Source: a virus
Length of the DNA: 31,279 nucleotides
Strand: one strand, 5' to 3'
IMG/VR virus record: IMGVR_UViG_3300032523_000273
Coordinates: 1-31,279 of that record
Made by a program: the position numbers and the translations under genes. This document shows positions 1-5,965 of this stretch, in pieces (position 1 is the first letter of the stretch; every line of letters starts with the position of its first letter). The notes beneath the pieces were generated by a model. It did no database searches. It had not been told where the DNA came from and saw nothing but the letters and a program-made list of their open reading frames with translations.

Positions 1-1
1 C

Positions 2-283
2 ACAGCGTTAAATAACGTTGCCCCAGTTGTATTGAATGGCTTTTACTCAATCATAAACTGCGTCTTTGATAAACCTGCTTCAACCCTAGTGGCACTCTCT
101 GGAACTGGTGGTTCTACAGGTTCTATTGACTACTTCCAGTACGTCAACGCAGATAGACTTCTTATGCAAAATGGAACAGCCCCTGCTGCCAACTTAACAG
201 GCGGAGGAATCATTTATGTTGAGGCTGGTGCTCTCAAGTACCGAGGCTCATCAGGAACGATTACTACTTTAGGTCCTGCTTAA
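2..283 (+). CDS. Fibre-like structural protein, C-terminal end (partial)
   Basis: The reading frame is open to the left edge, so the gene begins before the window and only 93 C-terminal residues are seen. No ATG lies in this frame at the window start; the TTG at 32 is just an internal leucine codon. The piece is rich in Gly, Thr, Ser and Ala and ends with a motif of the form [19 protein letters not shown], a style I associate with C-terminal tips of phage fibre, head-fibre or minor structural proteins. There are no cysteines in the last 70 residues and no membrane segment. It lies upstream of the neck genes, so a head decoration or head fibre is as likely as a tail fibre. Its stop overlaps the start of the next gene (TAATG), which suggests one transcript. 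Confidence 0.6.
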   Translation, partial: TALNNVAPVVLNGFYSIINCVFDKPASTLVALSGTGGSTGSIDYFQYVNADRLLMQNGTAPAANLTGGGIIYVEAGALKYRGSSGTITTLGPA

Positions 284-543
284 TGGCTGAGAAAAAGAAA
301 GTCGTTAAGCCAGAGAAGCCAGTTAGTCTAGGTATCGGCGTTCCTGGAAAAAAGAAAAGCGTTACCCACAAGGTCACAAAAAATAAAAAGGGTGATGTTG
401 TAGTTGAGCACACAAACACAAACCAAGGTAAATATGACAAAATTAACCTCACCAAAATGGGTGGCTCTAAGACAGTTCAGCAAGGCGTTAAGGCTGTGCA
501 GAAATGGCATAAAGCAAACCCACATACAAGTAGGAGCAAATAA
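283..543 (+). CDS. Small basic hypothetical protein
   Basis: This 86-residue protein is very rich in lysine, above all in the first 45 residues ([15 protein letters not shown]...), with a more mixed C-terminus. It has no cysteine, signal peptide or membrane helix. The start codon overlaps the stop of the upstream gene and its own stop overlaps the start of the next one, so it belongs to a translationally coupled run of small genes. I do not recognise a family. The strong positive charge would suit nucleic-acid binding or a role inside the capsid, but nothing in the sequence proves this. Confidence 0.7.
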   Translation: MAEKKKVVKPEKPVSLGIGVPGKKKSVTHKVTKNKKGDVVVEHTNTNQGKYDKINLTKMGGSKTVQQGVKAVQKWHKANPHTSRSK

Positions 544-1034
544 TGGCTAAGAAGCCATACACATTAGATGAACTTGAATCAGGCCACGAAGGACCCTTTG
601 TTCACAATAGCCATAGAGAAACTCGCGACAGCATTAAAAAAAGAGGTTTAGTACCTTCGCAACCAGTTGGTTGGGGAGACGAACACATGGGCGTATATGT
701 GCAGGAGCACCCAGAATTATATGAACCCACTTTAAAAGGCGACCCTGGGCGTGATTGGGCAGAAAATGCAAAGCAATACGGTGGGGACATCTACCAAATT
801 AACAAGCCTAAGAACACTAAAGTGTATTCAGACGTACAGGATGCTGCTGGCGGTTACTTCTTTCATAAAACAATTAAACACAGCGATTTTAAAAGAATAG
901 GGCATATATTCCGAAACGATGACGGTCACTCACAGGTGCATTGGCATAAAGAAGAAGAGTGTCCAGAGGGTAAGATGGCGGACCCAATGAGCCACATTGG
1001 TGAACAACTTAGTAGACATTCGAAAGGACTATAA
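543..1034 (+). CDS. Possible ADP-ribosyltransferase/KptA-fold protein
   Basis: The 163-residue protein has an N-terminal block FVHNSHRETRDSIKKRGLVP (residues about 19-38), then GVYVQEHPE (about 50-58). This matches the layout of ADP-ribosyltransferase-fold and KptA-like proteins: a His near the first strand, a helix ending in a GL.P turn, then a strand G-V-Y-V/L. A later segment with IYQINKP and KVYSDV fits further strands of such a fold. The C-terminal third is rich in His (FFHKTIKHSD, HSQVHWHKEE). Members of this fold use NAD to modify proteins or RNA, and phages carry them as host-takeover enzymes or packaged effectors. I cannot confirm the catalytic H-Y-E or R-S-E set, so the family call is tentative. 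It sits in a cassette of small genes between structural genes. Confidence 0.4.
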   Translation: MAKKPYTLDELESGHEGPFVHNSHRETRDSIKKRGLVPSQPVGWGDEHMGVYVQEHPELYEPTLKGDPGRDWAENAKQYGGDIYQINKPKNTKVYSDVQDAAGGYFFHKTIKHSDFKRIGHIFRNDDGHSQVHWHKEEECPEGKMADPMSHIGEQLSRHSKGL

Positions 1035-1171
1035 TGGCTAAAGATACGGACCCATGTTGGGACGGTTATGTTCAGGTAGGATTCAAGAACAAGAACGGCA
1101 AAAAAGTGCCAAACTGTGTTCCTGAAGGTTCAGGTAAGAAAAAAATCGCTAAACCTAAGAAAGGTAAATAA
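1034..1171 (+). CDS. 45-residue protein with a CW.GY...VPNCVP motif
   Basis: The ATG overlaps the upstream stop (TAATG) and the frame runs 45 codons to TAA. The first half holds two cysteines (C8, C28) in the arrangement DPCWDGYVQVGFKNKNGKK followed by VPNCVP. The last 15 residues are almost all Lys, Gly and Pro. From memory, the CW-x-GY...K.GK.VPNCVP pattern recurs in short proteins or protein tails of marine and freshwater phages, but I know of no assigned function. The overlap, the motif and the matching lysine tails of the neighbours make it a real gene in spite of its size. Confidence 0.65.
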   Translation: MAKDTDPCWDGYVQVGFKNKNGKKVPNCVPEGSGKKKIAKPKKGK

Positions 1172-1173
1172 CT

Positions 1174-1389
1174 ATGTGTGCAGCATGTGGATGTGGTAAG
1201 AAGAAGGGCGAGCCAGGATTTGGCAAAGGCCCAAAGTCTAAGTCAAAAAAGGCTTGTACTTGCGGTACCTGTAAGTCATGTAAGGGAAAAAAGTCACCTT
1301 TAAAAGGTAAACAAAGTAAACTTGATACAGACAAAGACGGCAAACTAGAAGGCTCTGACTTTGCTGCTCTAAGGAAGAAGAAGAAGTAA
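1174..1389 (+). CDS. Cys-rich N-terminus fused to a single EF-hand-like loop
   Basis: The 71-residue protein starts with MCAACGCGKKKG and has a second cysteine cluster, CTCGTCKSCKG, at residues 28-38 (seven Cys in all: 2, 5, 7, 28, 30, 33, 36). Residues 51-62 read DTDKDGKLEGSD and are followed by F, which fits the calcium loop D.D.DG.L...D of EF-hand and dockerin proteins. It ends in a lysine run. The cysteine part could bind Zn or form disulfides. The next gene begins with a nearly identical MCATCGC, so the two may be paralogues. It starts two bases after the previous stop, with no clear Shine-Dalgarno sequence, so coupling is likely. Function unknown. Confidence 0.65.
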   Translation: MCAACGCGKKKGEPGFGKGPKSKSKKACTCGTCKSCKGKKSPLKGKQSKLDTDKDGKLEGSDFAALRKKKK

Positions 1390-1517
1390 TGTGTGCTACC
1401 TGTGGCTGTATGCAGCCTAAGAACAAGCACGGCATGAAAACCCTGGCTTCAGCAAACAAAAAATTCGATAAAAAGGACAGCAGTAAAAAAGACAAACCCA
1501 AGCCTAAAAAGAAGTAA
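1389..1517 (+). CDS. 42-residue Cys/Lys-rich protein
   Basis: The ATG overlaps the previous stop (TAATG) and the frame runs 42 codons to TAA at 1515-1517. The protein starts MCATCGCMQPKNKHG (Cys 2, 5, 7) and ends in a Lys/Asp/Ser/Pro-rich tail. The N-terminus closely matches that of the upstream gene (MCAACGCG), which suggests a duplication followed by loss of the second Cys cluster and EF-hand loop. It is the last gene before the intrinsic terminator seven bases downstream. A C..C.C motif this close to the N-terminus could hold a metal. No known family comes to mind. Confidence 0.6.
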   Translation: MCATCGCMQPKNKHGMKTLASANKKFDKKDSSKKDKPKPKKK

Positions 1518-1523
1518 TGACTT

Positions 1524-1546
1524 AGCCCCCGCAAGGGGGCTTTTTC
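1524..1546 (+). terminator. Rho-independent terminator
   Basis: A perfect 7-bp stem AGCCCCC/GGGGGCT (1524-1530 and 1535-1541) closes a GCAA tetraloop of the stable GNRA class and runs into a T tract (1541-1545). It lies directly after the last gene of the small-protein cassette. The next gene starts about 90 bases later, so it should end the upstream transcript and separate the head-side genes from the tail block. Confidence 0.9.
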
Positions 1547-1561
1547 ATTTATTATCGTTGT

Positions 1562-1585
1562 GTTAAGAGCCGTGCGGTTTTTAAC
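1562..1585 (+). promoter_or_regulatory. Palindromic element, copy A (GTTAAGA...GTTTTTAAC)
   Basis: The 24 bases can pair over 10 positions (two G-T pairs) around a GTGC loop. The outer parts GTTAAGA and GTTTTTAAC recur at 13956-13973, the other gap that opens a new gene block. Both copies end 42-44 bases before the next ATG. Here the element follows the terminator and precedes the first neck gene. A phage promoter, activator site or RNA hairpin are all possible. No convincing -35/-10 pair of the host type was found. It could also act as a second terminator, but the T tract after it is poor. Confidence 0.35.
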
Positions 1586-1629
1586 GTTTTACCTGCTGAT
1601 TACTTTGCTTCTCCTGTTAGGGGTTTTCT

Positions 1630-1812
1630 ATGTCTACACCTTGGTGGCAACAGATTGCTGATATGCAATCTGCTCAAGAACGTGACGAATTTGTTAAGGG
1701 AATGTATGGGTTTAAGCCCCATAGTCAGCACAGTTTTTTAATCGGCCTTTTGGCAGGTTATGTAGGTACTGGCCTCCTTTTCAAATCTAAGAAGTCACGA
1801 AATGAAAAATAA
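1630..1812 (+). CDS. Small single-pass membrane protein
   Basis: This 60-residue protein has a soluble N-terminal half rich in aromatic and polar residues (MSTPWWQQIADMQS...). One hydrophobic helix follows (SFLIGLLAGYVGTGLLF, about residues 35-51), with small-residue spacing of the G...G type, and then a basic tail KSKKSRNEK. The Lys/Arg tail next to the helix predicts that the C-terminus stays in the cytoplasm. TTAGGGG lies seven bases upstream of the ATG and serves as the ribosome site. It is the first gene after the terminator and overlaps the next gene by 11 bases. It is too short for most enzymes and I cannot assign a role. Confidence 0.6.
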   Translation: MSTPWWQQIADMQSAQERDEFVKGMYGFKPHSQHSFLIGLLAGYVGTGLLFKSKKSRNEK

Positions 1813-2125
1813 CTCTAACTACACAAAAGTACTCAGCCAAGCAGCAAAAGAGACCACTAAGGTCATGACTGCTCAATTACGTTCTGAAGCCATTGCTAGT
1901 GGATGGGATGAAGAAGTCGCTAACGCTTTGAGCGTTAAGTTTTCCAACAATCAATTTAAAGTTTCTATCCCCGCAAAATACGATAAGCAAGTTAAAGACT
2001 TAGAGTACGGAACATCTTCTAGTCAACCTGCCCGTGCTATTCATAGATACTCGAATAGAACTGGTGCTGCAGAAAATCATCTGTTAAAAGTAGCAGGTGC
2101 ACTACTGAAAAGAGGTAAGTTCTAA
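1802..2125 (+). CDS. HK97-gp10-like neck / tail-completion protein
   Basis: The 107-residue protein has a long N-terminal helix (NYTKVLSQAAKETTKVMTAQL), then strands, and the segment LEYGTSSSQPARAIHRYSNR at about residues 68-87. An (E)YGT.....PAR..... signature in a 100-150-residue phage protein just before the tail genes is typical of the HK97 gp10-like family, which joins the head connector to the tail end. It sits between a small membrane protein and a probable tail terminator, where this family is expected. The role is assigned by motif and position together and has not been tested by a profile search. Confidence 0.6.
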   Translation: MKNNSNYTKVLSQAAKETTKVMTAQLRSEAIASGWDEEVANALSVKFSNNQFKVSIPAKYDKQVKDLEYGTSSSQPARAIHRYSNRTGAAENHLLKVAGALLKRGKF

Positions 2126-2766
2126 TGACTTTAGGACCTCTATTTTTAACAGAAGATAAAGCATTACGTGACCTTTTAAAAGGTATGACAGTTAACGACC
2201 AGCGAGGTGACCAAGAGGGTGTTGCTCGTCCTGTTGGTGTTTGGTTTGGTATGCCTGACCAAGAAATCAGAGACCAGTCTTACCCATACGTAACTATTGA
2301 CATGATTGATATTTCAGAGGCTCGTGACCGTGCTATGCGTGGTTACATTGAGATTGATTATCTAAAGCCAACTCTAGGTGCTAACAGAGGCTACGAAATT
2401 GAAATGCCTATACCCATTAATATTGATTATCAAATTACAACCTACAGCCGTAACCCACGTCACGACCGTCAAATTTTAACTCAACTACTTTATACAAGAC
2501 TACCTTTTCGGTTTGGAACAGTCATACCAGCAGACGACACAACGGTGCGTCGTCTAGATGTACTTGACGTTGCAAAACGAGATACGATTGAACAAGCAAA
2601 ACGTTTGTTCATGAATGCAATAACTGTGCGTATTTCAAGTGAAATCGCACAAACACTATACAAAGAACTATATAAGGTGCAGTCAATTCATCTCTCAAGT
2701 CCTTCTTTGACCCCACTAAGGGGAACAAGATTTGTGGGACCTCCAGGGGAAATCATTACGGCATAA
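2125..2766 (+). CDS. Probable tail terminator / completion protein
   Basis: The 213-residue protein starts on a TAATG overlap. Its core contains YPYVTIDMIDISEARDRAM (about residues 53-71), a strand-rich central part (MPIPINIDYQITTYSRNPRH) and a helix DRQILTQLLYTRLPF. This layout, a beta-sheet protein with a Y.(I/V)...T.SR....D..I...L segment, is common in tail terminator proteins of contractile-tailed phages, which cap the tube and stop its growth. The gene lies directly before the sheath gene, the usual place. I see no enzyme motif. The call rests on layout and position. Confidence 0.5.
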   Translation: MTLGPLFLTEDKALRDLLKGMTVNDQRGDQEGVARPVGVWFGMPDQEIRDQSYPYVTIDMIDISEARDRAMRGYIEIDYLKPTLGANRGYEIEMPIPINIDYQITTYSRNPRHDRQILTQLLYTRLPFRFGTVIPADDTTVRRLDVLDVAKRDTIEQAKRLFMNAITVRISSEIAQTLYKELYKVQSIHLSSPSLTPLRGTRFVGPPGEIITA

Positions 2767-2801
2767 CATGGCGCAACCCAACCCTACGATAGGAGAAAAT
2801 A

Positions 2802-4328
2802 ATGGCGACTTATAATCGTCCTGGCGTTTACATCAGTGAACGCGTACTTCCTGCTCCAGTTGCAGTAACGGCTTCGGCTAATGCAGCGGGTGCAGTCTCT
2901 GGCACATTTGCCAGCGGTCCAACCACAACAACCTTAGTAAGTTCTTGGTATGAATTTACAAAGAATTTTGGTGGCTATAACGCTCTTTACCCAGCAACAT
3001 TTCAGGTAGGAGCCTTCTTTAAGAACGGTGGACGTGACCTCTACGTAAAGCGTGTTGTTGCAACAGATGCAACAGCAGCAGCAGCCATAGTTGGTCGTGC
3101 TTCTCTAGCAGCAGGAACCGTTGTAACCTTTACTGCAAAAGCAGTTGGAACTGACGGAAACAACCTACGAGTAAAACTTCAGGCAGGAACTTTAGGTACT
3201 GGTTACTATGACGTTCTTGTTTATAAAGAAGGAGTTGCAGGAACATCAAGCGATGTAACCAACGACGTACTTCTTGAGTCTTATGAGAACGTTGTACTAA
3301 ACTCAACAACCTCTAGCGACTACATGACAACTGTTATTAACGCAGTGTCTACATACATCACAGTAACAGTTGCAGACAACGCTAATGCCCCTGCTCTTGC
3401 GGTTTATCCGTTAGCAACAGGAAGCAACGGAAGTGCTGTTGCTCTTACTGATTTCCAAAGTGCAACATCTGGAACAATTGCTGCTTTTGATAACATTGAC
3501 CGACCATTGGTTGTGTTTTTGCCAGCACTTGCAGATGCTATTACTGCTACAAATGCTTCAACTCACACTATTGAGTTAATCAGTTGGGCAACAGGTAAGG
3601 GTATCCACTTCGTGGTTGCTGATACAGTCTCAGGTAGAACAGTTGCTCAAGCACTTACTGTTGCTACTACTTTGGCTGGCTCAAGTCATTCAGCAGTATA
3701 TTATCCAAACTATTACATCACCGACCCAGTCGGACGTTCTGCAAGTTCAATTCGTTTAATTGGACCCGCAGGTGCTATGGCTGGTATCTACATGAATACT
3801 GATGCAACTTTTGGTCCATTCAAGGCTCCAGCAGGTATTGGAACAACTGTTCAAGGTGCTATTAGTCTAGAAAAAGCATTTACATCTGCAGAACTAGATA
3901 GCCTTAATGGTGCCTCTGCTCCAGTAAATGCTATTCGTCAACTTCCAGGTGCAGGTATCTCAGTAATGGGTGCTCGTACATTGAAGAATGACGGTACAGC
4001 AAATAGGTATGTAAATATGCGTCGTTCATTAATCTACATTCGTAAACAACTTAATGACTTAACACAGTTTGCATTGTTTGAGAATAACGATGAAAAGTTG
4101 TGGCAACGTATTAATGCTGGATTAGGTACCTTCTTAAACGAGTACTACAACCAAGGTGGTCTACGCGGTAATAGCCCAGACCAAGCCTTCTTCATCAAAT
4201 GTGATGCAGAAAACAACCCAGACAATCTGATTGCTCAAGGTCAAGTCAATATTGAAGTTGGTGTTGCTCTGCAATACCCAGCCGAATTTATTGTCATTGC
4301 TTTGTCTCAGAAGACCGTTAACTCCTAA
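2802..4328 (+). CDS. Contractile tail sheath protein
   Basis: The 508-residue protein begins MATYNRPGVYISERVLP, the classic N-terminus of tail sheath proteins (PGVY..E). Its C-terminal domain carries RQLPGAGISVMGART, NMRRSLIYIRKQL and RGNSPDQAFFIKCD, then VNIEVGVALQYPAEFIVI, which are the conserved strands that link neighbouring sheath subunits. The middle (about residues 115-215) is variable, as in T4 gp18 and related sheaths. The sheath surrounds the tube and contracts to drive it through the cell envelope. AGGAG lies seven bases before the ATG. The tail tube gene follows 19 bases downstream, the standard pair order. Confidence 0.96.
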   Translation: MATYNRPGVYISERVLPAPVAVTASANAAGAVSGTFASGPTTTTLVSSWYEFTKNFGGYNALYPATFQVGAFFKNGGRDLYVKRVVATDATAAAAIVGRASLAAGTVVTFTAKAVGTDGNNLRVKLQAGTLGTGYYDVLVYKEGVAGTSSDVTNDVLLESYENVVLNSTTSSDYMTTVINAVSTYITVTVADNANAPALAVYPLATGSNGSAVALTDFQSATSGTIAAFDNIDRPLVVFLPALADAITATNASTHTIELISWATGKGIHFVVADTVSGRTVAQALTVATTLAGSSHSAVYYPNYYITDPVGRSASSIRLIGPAGAMAGIYMNTDATFGPFKAPAGIGTTVQGAISLEKAFTSAELDSLNGASAPVNAIRQLPGAGISVMGARTLKNDGTANRYVNMRRSLIYIRKQLNDLTQFALFENNDEKLWQRINAGLGTFLNEYYNQGGLRGNSPDQAFFIKCDAENNPDNLIAQGQVNIEVGVALQYPAEFIVIALSQKTVNS

Positions 4329-4347
4329 GAAAGAAGGAAGCACATAA

Positions 4348-4986
4348 ATGGCAATCATTAATAATCGTTCGTCACTAGCGACCGACCCAGTTAGAAACTT
4401 TAGGTTTCTAGTTTCATTTCTACCTCTATCAACAGGTGATAGTAACCTCAAAGCCCTAGAAACCACAATCGGGTTTACATCAGTATCTGGACTAGCGGTT
4501 ACAACAGACTCAATTCCTTACCGTGAAGGTGGATACAACACCACTGTTCACCAGATTCCAGGACAGACATCCTTCCAACCAATCACACTACAACGTGGTG
4601 TGGTTCTTGGAAAACGTGCTCAATGGGATTGGATGCGTAACATGTTCGCAACTGTCCAAGGCGGTGCTGGTCGTACTATTAATCAGAACTTCCGCTGTGA
4701 CCTTGAAATCCAAGTTCTACCTCACCCAATTGCATCGGTTCCAACAACCCAAGTTATTGAAGATGTGGCGATGCGTTTCCATGTTTACAACGCTTGGCCT
4801 ACAGCAATTGCATACTCAGACCTAAATGCAGGAGACAACTCACTATTTGTTGAGCAAATGACTCTTGTACACGAAGGCTTTGATGCTGAATGGTCTAGTA
4901 TTAGTTCTACTGGAGTATTCGAGTCAGCAAAAGCAATTGAGTACAAAGCAGCAGCAGCAGTAAGCAAAACAGCAGGTTCAAACTAA
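4348..4986 (+). CDS. Tail tube protein (T4 gp19-like)
   Basis: The 212-residue protein has the pattern DPVRNFRFLVSF near the N-terminus, then SVSGLAVTTDSIPYREGGYN, QPITLQRGV and WDWMRN. These are the hallmarks of gp19-like tube proteins, which stack as hexameric rings to form the inner tube. The segment EQMTLVHEGFDAEW near the end matches the usual I..(V/L).HEG.... strand. The sheath gene lies immediately upstream and the chaperone and tape-measure genes downstream. The C-terminal 30 residues are Ala/Lys-rich and may be flexible. Confidence 0.95.
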   Translation: MAIINNRSSLATDPVRNFRFLVSFLPLSTGDSNLKALETTIGFTSVSGLAVTTDSIPYREGGYNTTVHQIPGQTSFQPITLQRGVVLGKRAQWDWMRNMFATVQGGAGRTINQNFRCDLEIQVLPHPIASVPTTQVIEDVAMRFHVYNAWPTAIAYSDLNAGDNSLFVEQMTLVHEGFDAEWSSISSTGVFESAKAIEYKAAAAVSKTAGSN

Positions 4987-5007
4987 TCTAAAGAATAGGC
5001 ATACAAA

Positions 5008-5817
5008 ATGACAACAGCAGTTAACGCAGCACAAAACCCAGACCTTGTTAATTCAATGGTTTCTGAGGTCCTTGCTTCTACAGAACAGAAGCAAGGCCCA
5101 GTAACCATTGTGCCTCCTTCTGAAACCGTAGTGACACTCCCTGGCGGATATGTAAATTCCGCTGGGGATGTCATCACGGAGGCAGAGGTTCGTGAATTAA
5201 ACGGTAAAGATGAAGAAGCAATTTCCCGTTCGACAAGCATGGGTAAGGCTCTTCTTGCAATTCTTTCTCGTGGCACAGTAAAAATTGGTGATGTAAAAGC
5301 AACAGAAGATATGTTAAACAGCCTTCTTTCAGGAGACCGTGACGCACTTATGTTGGGTATTTACAGAGCCACATTTGGACCAACAACAACTATTAATGGC
5401 GTATGCCCAGGGTGCAATACCTTTAAAGAGGTAGACGTTAATATCGACGAAGATATTAAGGTGCGACCATTAGTTGATGAATCTCTTCGTAGATTTACTG
5501 TTGATTGTAAAGTTGGAGAAGTTGTAGTAACTCTTCCAACAGGACACGTTCAAAAGGACCTTATTAATAACTCAGATAAATCAGTATCAGAGTTAACGAC
5601 AATTCTCCTTGAAAACTGTGTCCTAAGCATTAATGGTTCCCCAGTTATTAGCAAAGTCCAAGTACAAAACTTGGGAATTAATGACCGCAAAATGATTGCA
5701 GAAGCCATCACCGAAAACAATATTGGACCTCTATTTGATGACATCAAAGTGCAGTGTCCAGATTGTGAAAGTGAGGTAACGGTTCCTATTAATTTAGGTA
5801 ACTTGTTTCGCTTCTAG
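5008..5817 (+). CDS. Tail assembly chaperone / gp26-like protein with two CxxC pairs
   Basis: The 269-residue protein lies between the tube and the tape measure, where tail assembly chaperones are encoded. Two CxxC pairs, C133-P-G-C136 and C250-P-D-C253, probably form one zinc site that joins distant parts of the chain. The N-terminal 60 residues look flexible (PPSETVVTLPGGYVNSAGD), followed by helical segments with the tract GIYRATFGPTTTINGVCPGC. The zero frame ends NLFRF-stop. In the +1 frame a protein-like stretch of 46 codons continues to 5956, which suggests a longer frameshift product. Proteins of this kind are grouped with T4 baseplate hub assembly protein gp26 in some annotations. I am sure of the locus type but less sure of the family. 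Confidence 0.7.
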   Translation: MTTAVNAAQNPDLVNSMVSEVLASTEQKQGPVTIVPPSETVVTLPGGYVNSAGDVITEAEVRELNGKDEEAISRSTSMGKALLAILSRGTVKIGDVKATEDMLNSLLSGDRDALMLGIYRATFGPTTTINGVCPGCNTFKEVDVNIDEDIKVRPLVDESLRRFTVDCKVGEVVVTLPTGHVQKDLINNSDKSVSELTTILLENCVLSINGSPVISKVQVQNLGINDRKMIAEAITENNIGPLFDDIKVQCPDCESEVTVPINLGNLFRF

Positions 5818-5818
5818 C
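5803..5818 (+). promoter_or_regulatory. Candidate +1 programmed frameshift site
   Basis: The zero frame reads TTG TTT CGC TTC TAG C. Two slips are possible. The tRNA-Phe could move from TTT to the better-matched TTC one base on (5806-5809). The ribosome could also shift at the TAG stop, which is followed by C, a weak termination context. Both lead to the same +1 frame, which runs open to 5956. No SD-like stimulator stands out upstream. The choice between the two sites is inference. Confidence 0.45.
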
Positions 5819-5956
5819 ACTACGCACTATTCTAATTTGGTTGCCGAATGGTTAGCCATCTCAGATAGACATACAGGTTGGACCTTAAGTGAGGTTCAGG
5901 AACTTTCAGTTAGAGAACGCAAAAACTGGATAAATTTATCTAGTCAAGGATATTAA
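5816..5956 (+). CDS. +1-frame extension of the tail assembly chaperone
   Basis: Forty-six codons follow the zero-frame stop in the +1 frame and look like a real, folded segment, including AEWLAISDRHTGWTLSEVQ and SVRERKNWI. The pattern G-W-T/S-L-x-E-V/I-x-x-L followed by R-E-R-x-x-W is one I know from C-termini encoded by the second reading frame of phage tail assembly chaperones. The frame has no ATG or GTG; the only start-like codon is a TTG at 5837 without a Shine-Dalgarno sequence. Expression by frameshifting from the upstream gene is therefore the simplest reading, giving a product of 315 residues. Its TAA lies nine bases before the tape-measure ATG, and AAGGAG at the end of this frame is the tape measure's ribosome site. 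Confidence 0.65.
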   Translation, partial: STTHYSNLVAEWLAISDRHTGWTLSEVQELSVRERKNWINLSSQGY

Positions 5957-5965
5957 GGAGTTGCC

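Noticed and set aside
1547-1629. Host-type -35/-10 promoter in the gap before 1630
   Set aside because: No pair of hexamers with suitable spacing stood out; only the shared palindromic element was kept.
2768-2815. Fifteen-codon frame with ATG just before the sheath gene
   Set aside because: It overlaps the sheath start and has no motif or clear ribosome site. The AGGAG inside it serves the sheath gene. A leader peptide cannot be excluded.
4161-4466. Long open frames on the minus strand, here 101 codons, and many similar ones elsewhere
   Set aside because: They lie opposite clear + strand genes (sheath and tube here), have no coupled neighbours and give no protein-like motifs.
4523-4825. A 100-codon + frame within the tail tube gene
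   Set aside because: It is fully inside the tube gene in another frame, with low-complexity, unconvincing protein sequence.
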